From: Paenibacillus odorifer
GTDB taxonomy: Bacteria > Bacillota > Bacilli > Paenibacillales > Paenibacillaceae
Reading direction: 5' to 3'
Length of the DNA: 64,000 nucleotides
Assembly (NCBI RefSeq): GCF_000758725.1
Contig: NZ_CP009428.1
Location: forward strand, 2,232,001-2,296,000
The notes beneath the pieces were generated by a model that was not told the origin of the DNA, did no database searches, and saw nothing but the letters and a program-made list of their open reading frames with translations. Position 1 is the stretch's first letter. Every line of letters begins with the position of its first letter. Below, piece by piece: positions 61,998 to 64,000 of this stretch. The position numbers and the translations under genes are program-made.

Positions 61998-62244
61998 TAT
62001 GTGCTCATAAAAAAACCCAAATCTATGATTTGGGCCTAATAGGGAAGTGTCAGTTGTCCTAATCATAAAATACGAAAAGAAAATAAAATGGTGTGGACAT
62101 TGTAATGTACTTAAGGGCCACCTCCTACTTTATTAGCCCTTTTTTATGAAAATAGGTTCCAGTCTAATAGAAACTAGTTATTGGTCCATGTCTAAAATTA
62201 GTAAGATGCGTACACTGAACTATATTTATAGGGAGGTGTACGCA

Positions 62245-63339
62245 TTGAGTTGTCCAGACGATAAAAAGTGTCATAAGAAAAAAGTCGCCACTGTATTTCC
62301 TTCGAAAAGAAAAAGAAAAGAACATCGTCGAAAAGTTATTAAGAAGATTGTAAAAGTCACTTGTCCTCCACCAGAAGTGAATGTTACTACACCGACAGTC
62401 GTTGGTGCTACAGGACCGCAAGGGCCGCAAGGAGCACAAGGACTCCAAGGAATACAAGGGGCCCAAGGCGTTCCCGGAGCTCAAGGAGCACGAGGACTCC
62501 AAGGAGCTGAAGGACCTCCAGGACCCGCCGGCGGACCTCCAGGACCCCAAGGACCTCAAGGTGAACCAGGGCCAGCGGGAGCGATTGGTCCACAGGGTGT
62601 AGCGGGACCCGTTGGTCCTCAGGGTGCCCAAGGCGTGCCGGGTGCCCAAGGAGTTGTAGGTCCTCAGGGATCGCAAGGTTTACCTGGTCCTGCAGGAGCT
62701 ATAGGACCACAAGGTTTTGTAGGAGCACCGGGAGCACCGGGAGCAACAGGAGCAACAGGAGCACCAGGAGCGCCAGGAGCGCCAGGAGCACCAGGAGTAG
62801 CTGGAGCAACCGGAGCACCGGGAGCGGCCGGAGCACCGGGAGCAGCAGGAGCACCGGGAGCAACCGGAGCGCCGGGAGCAGCTGGAGCACCGGGGGCAAC
62901 CGGAGCACCAGGAGGTGTATTAGGTTTTGCTGATTTTTTTGCCCTAATGCCTCCTGATAATGCAGCAACTGTAGCACCGGGCACAGACGTAAGTTTTCCT
63001 CAAAACGGACCTACCAGCGGGACGACAATTGCACGAACGGGTCCTAGTTCTTTTAATTTAGCAGCAATAGGGACTTATCAGGTGTTGTTTCAGGTTAGTG
63101 TAACCGAAGCAGGACAACTCATCTTGACTCTTAATGGCGCGGATCTCGCCTATACTGTAGTTGGACGCGCAACAGGTACATCACAAATCGTAGAAATGGC
63201 TATAGTGCAAACAACGGTTATTAACACCATCCTGACCGTTCGGAATCCTGCTGGTAACTCTACTGCACTTACTATTACTCCTCTCGCTGGAGGAACAAGA
63301 TCTGTTTCAGCACATCTCGTTATTACACAATTAGCGTAA
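62245..63339 (+). CDS. Collagen-like (Gly-X-Y) surface protein with BclA-like C-terminal domain
   Basis: 364 residues from TTG 62245, 6 bases after GGGAGGTG. The N-terminal 55 residues are Cys- and Lys-rich ([28 protein letters not shown]). Residues 57-225 are about 56 Gly-X-Y triplets (GPQGAQ- and GAPGAT-like). The C-terminal 140 residues (from [16 protein letters not shown]) resemble the trimeric C1q/TNF-like domain of BclA and other exosporium collagen-like proteins. It should form a trimeric stalk on the spore or cell surface. There is no classical signal peptide, as expected for proteins loaded onto spores from the mother cell. Confidence 0.9.
   Translation: MSCPDDKKCHKKKVATVFPSKRKRKEHRRKVIKKIVKVTCPPPEVNVTTPTVVGATGPQGPQGAQGLQGIQGAQGVPGAQGARGLQGAEGPPGPAGGPPGPQGPQGEPGPAGAIGPQGVAGPVGPQGAQGVPGAQGVVGPQGSQGLPGPAGAIGPQGFVGAPGAPGATGATGAPGAPGAPGAPGVAGATGAPGAAGAPGAAGAPGATGAPGAAGAPGATGAPGGVLGFADFFALMPPDNAATVAPGTDVSFPQNGPTSGTTIARTGPSSFNLAAIGTYQVLFQVSVTEAGQLILTLNGADLAYTVVGRATGTSQIVEMAIVQTTVINTILTVRNPAGNSTALTITPLAGGTRSVSAHLVITQLA
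62720..62915. repeat. 9-bp tandem repeats in the collagen-like gene
   Basis: Units such as GGAGCACCG and GGAGCAACC encode Gly-Ala-Pro and Gly-Ala-Thr. The copies are almost identical at DNA level, unlike the more varied earlier Gly-X-Y part (62400-62715), pointing to recent expansion in steps of one triplet. Confidence 0.85.
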
Positions 63340-63404
63340 TAAGGTGTATTTCGTATAGATAAGTTGGTCACCTTAATATTGGTGATTTTACTTATGATTA
63401 TTGT

Positions 63405-63440
63405 AAAGAGGAGGACGAACGAAGGTCCTCCTCTTTATTC
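63405..63440 (+). terminator. Terminator after collagen-like gene
   Basis: An 11-bp perfect stem (63405-63415 with 63426-63436) with a short trailing T-rich stretch. Confidence 0.7.
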
Positions 63441-63598
63441 AGAGTATTTACTATTAACATTCTATTGTTTTTCTATCGTCTAACGACTTGAAATTAATCA
63501 TCTATTTATGTGAATTCTTTTGATTCTATCTTAAGATGCCATATCGCTTTCCTCATGATACAATAAAAGATAAGTTTATAAGGATGAGGTGACTTTAG

Positions 63599-64000
63599 TT
63601 GAAGTATGATTTCGATCGCGTAATTGACCGCCGTAATACTAGCTCTTACAAATGGGACCAATCCGAGAAGTTGTTTGGTGAGAAGGATATTATGCCGCTT
63701 TGGGTGGCAGACATGGATTTTGAAAGTCCTCCCGCAGTGAAGGAAGCCATTCTGCGCCGCGCAGAACAAGGAGTTTACGGTTACAGTGTACCTAGTGATA
63801 CTTATAAAGAAGCCATCACGTCATGGTTTAAAAGACGGCATGATTGGCAGATCAAACCGGAGTGGATTTCAGATTCTCCCGGAATTGTAACTTCCTTAAG
63901 CCTCTCTGTTGAACTTTTTACTGAGCCTGGGGACGAGGTTATTTTACAATCGCCAGTTTATTATCCCTTCTATGATGTCATCCAGATGAATGACCGGAAG
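63599..64000 (+). CDS. patB: PatB/MalY-type aminotransferase (cystathionine beta-lyase), 3' truncated by window edge
   Basis: 134 codons remain from the TTG at 63599, 6 bases after GAGGTGA. The N-terminus is typical of the PLP fold-I MalY/PatB group: DFDRVIDRRNTSSYKWD, MPLWVADMDFESPPAVKEAI, GVYGYSVPSD, and PVYYPFYDVI at the edge. These enzymes cleave C-S bonds (cystathionine or cysteine conjugates). The PLP lysine lies beyond the window. Confidence 0.9.
   Translation, partial: MKYDFDRVIDRRNTSSYKWDQSEKLFGEKDIMPLWVADMDFESPPAVKEAILRRAEQGVYGYSVPSDTYKEAITSWFKRRHDWQIKPEWISDSPGIVTSLSLSVELFTEPGDEVILQSPVYYPFYDVIQMNDRK

Noticed and set aside
62016..62034. Hairpin CCCAAATC/GATTTGGG with a T run on the minus strand
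   Set aside because: No minus-strand gene ends here; kept only as an unexplained stem-loop.
62400..62920. Repeat block resembling an array or mobile element
   Set aside because: Fully explained by the Gly-X-Y coding repeat.
62664..62984. Long Pro/Ala-rich frame opposite the collagen-like gene
   Set aside because: It is the mirror of 9-bp Gly-X-Y repeats and has no start signal.

Overview
This 64-kb window looks like chromosome of a Paenibacillus or a close relative among low-GC Gram-positives. The grounds are gene content and signals: strong GGAGG ribosome sites with frequent TTG/GTG starts, CUT1 sugar transporters of LplA/LplB/LplC type without a local ATPase, AraC regulators with a membrane sensor domain, an SLH-anchored wall protein, an LtaS-type enzyme, CcpA cre sites and a Gly-X-Y collagen-like protein. 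No rRNA, tRNA, CRISPR array, prophage or insertion sequence was seen.

Layout. 1-3.6 kb: 3' end of a probable GH51 arabinofuranosidase, a hexapeptide acetyltransferase and a UbiD-type decarboxylase. 3.7-4.2 kb: a GNAT acetyltransferase. 4.6-10.8 kb: a secreted protein of about 2,060 residues joining a rhamnogalacturonan acetylesterase (SGNH) to a PL11 rhamnogalacturonan lyase. 10.9-12.5 kb: a DUF2269 membrane protein and a convergent GT4 glycosyltransferase. 12.6-28.9 kb: a rhamnogalacturonan/pectin island. It has a minus-strand operon (two-domain esterase, enolase-superfamily dehydratase, TIM-barrel isomerase), a YesS/RhgR-like AraC activator, two solute-binding lipoproteins, two permeases, two GH105 hydrolases, an intracellular GH28 and an intracellular pectin esterase. 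28.9-31 kb: a small MerR/SDR cassette with a decayed oxidoreductase. 31-45.5 kb: housekeeping and accessory genes (YpvA-type helicase, YeiH, MerR plus flavinylated FAD lipoprotein, MarR plus DUF2798, MerR-GyrI, a chemoreceptor, an NAD-epimerase, an unusual ECF sigma factor, ClpP with a small partner). 45.5-48.6 kb: LacI regulator and GH13 alpha-glucosidase. 48.8-57.2 kb: surface proteins (M14-SLH carboxypeptidase, LtaS-like enzyme, lipoprotein, RCC1/copper-amine-oxidase-N protein). 57.8-60.2 kb: carboxy(nor)spermidine operon. 60.7-62 kb: dgk-dck. 62.2-63.3 kb: collagen-like protein. The right edge cuts a PatB/MalY aminotransferase.

How it works together (inference). The giant enzyme deacetylates and cuts rhamnogalacturonan outside. 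The CUT1 transporter imports unsaturated oligosaccharides. Cytoplasmic esterases, GH105, GH28 and CE8 enzymes finish the breakdown, and the dehydratase/isomerase pair may handle the released sugar acids. The AraC protein should induce, and cre sites at both the secreted enzyme and the esterase operon should give glucose repression.

The most unusual items are the ECF sigma factor with a roughly 95-residue insertion made of 9-bp repeats, the ClpP/small Sm-like gene pair, precise 19-bp-spacer MerR promoters at two loci, a dispersed TTGYA-N5-TRCAA intergenic motif, and a heptamer repeat tract with five regularly spaced GGG runs.
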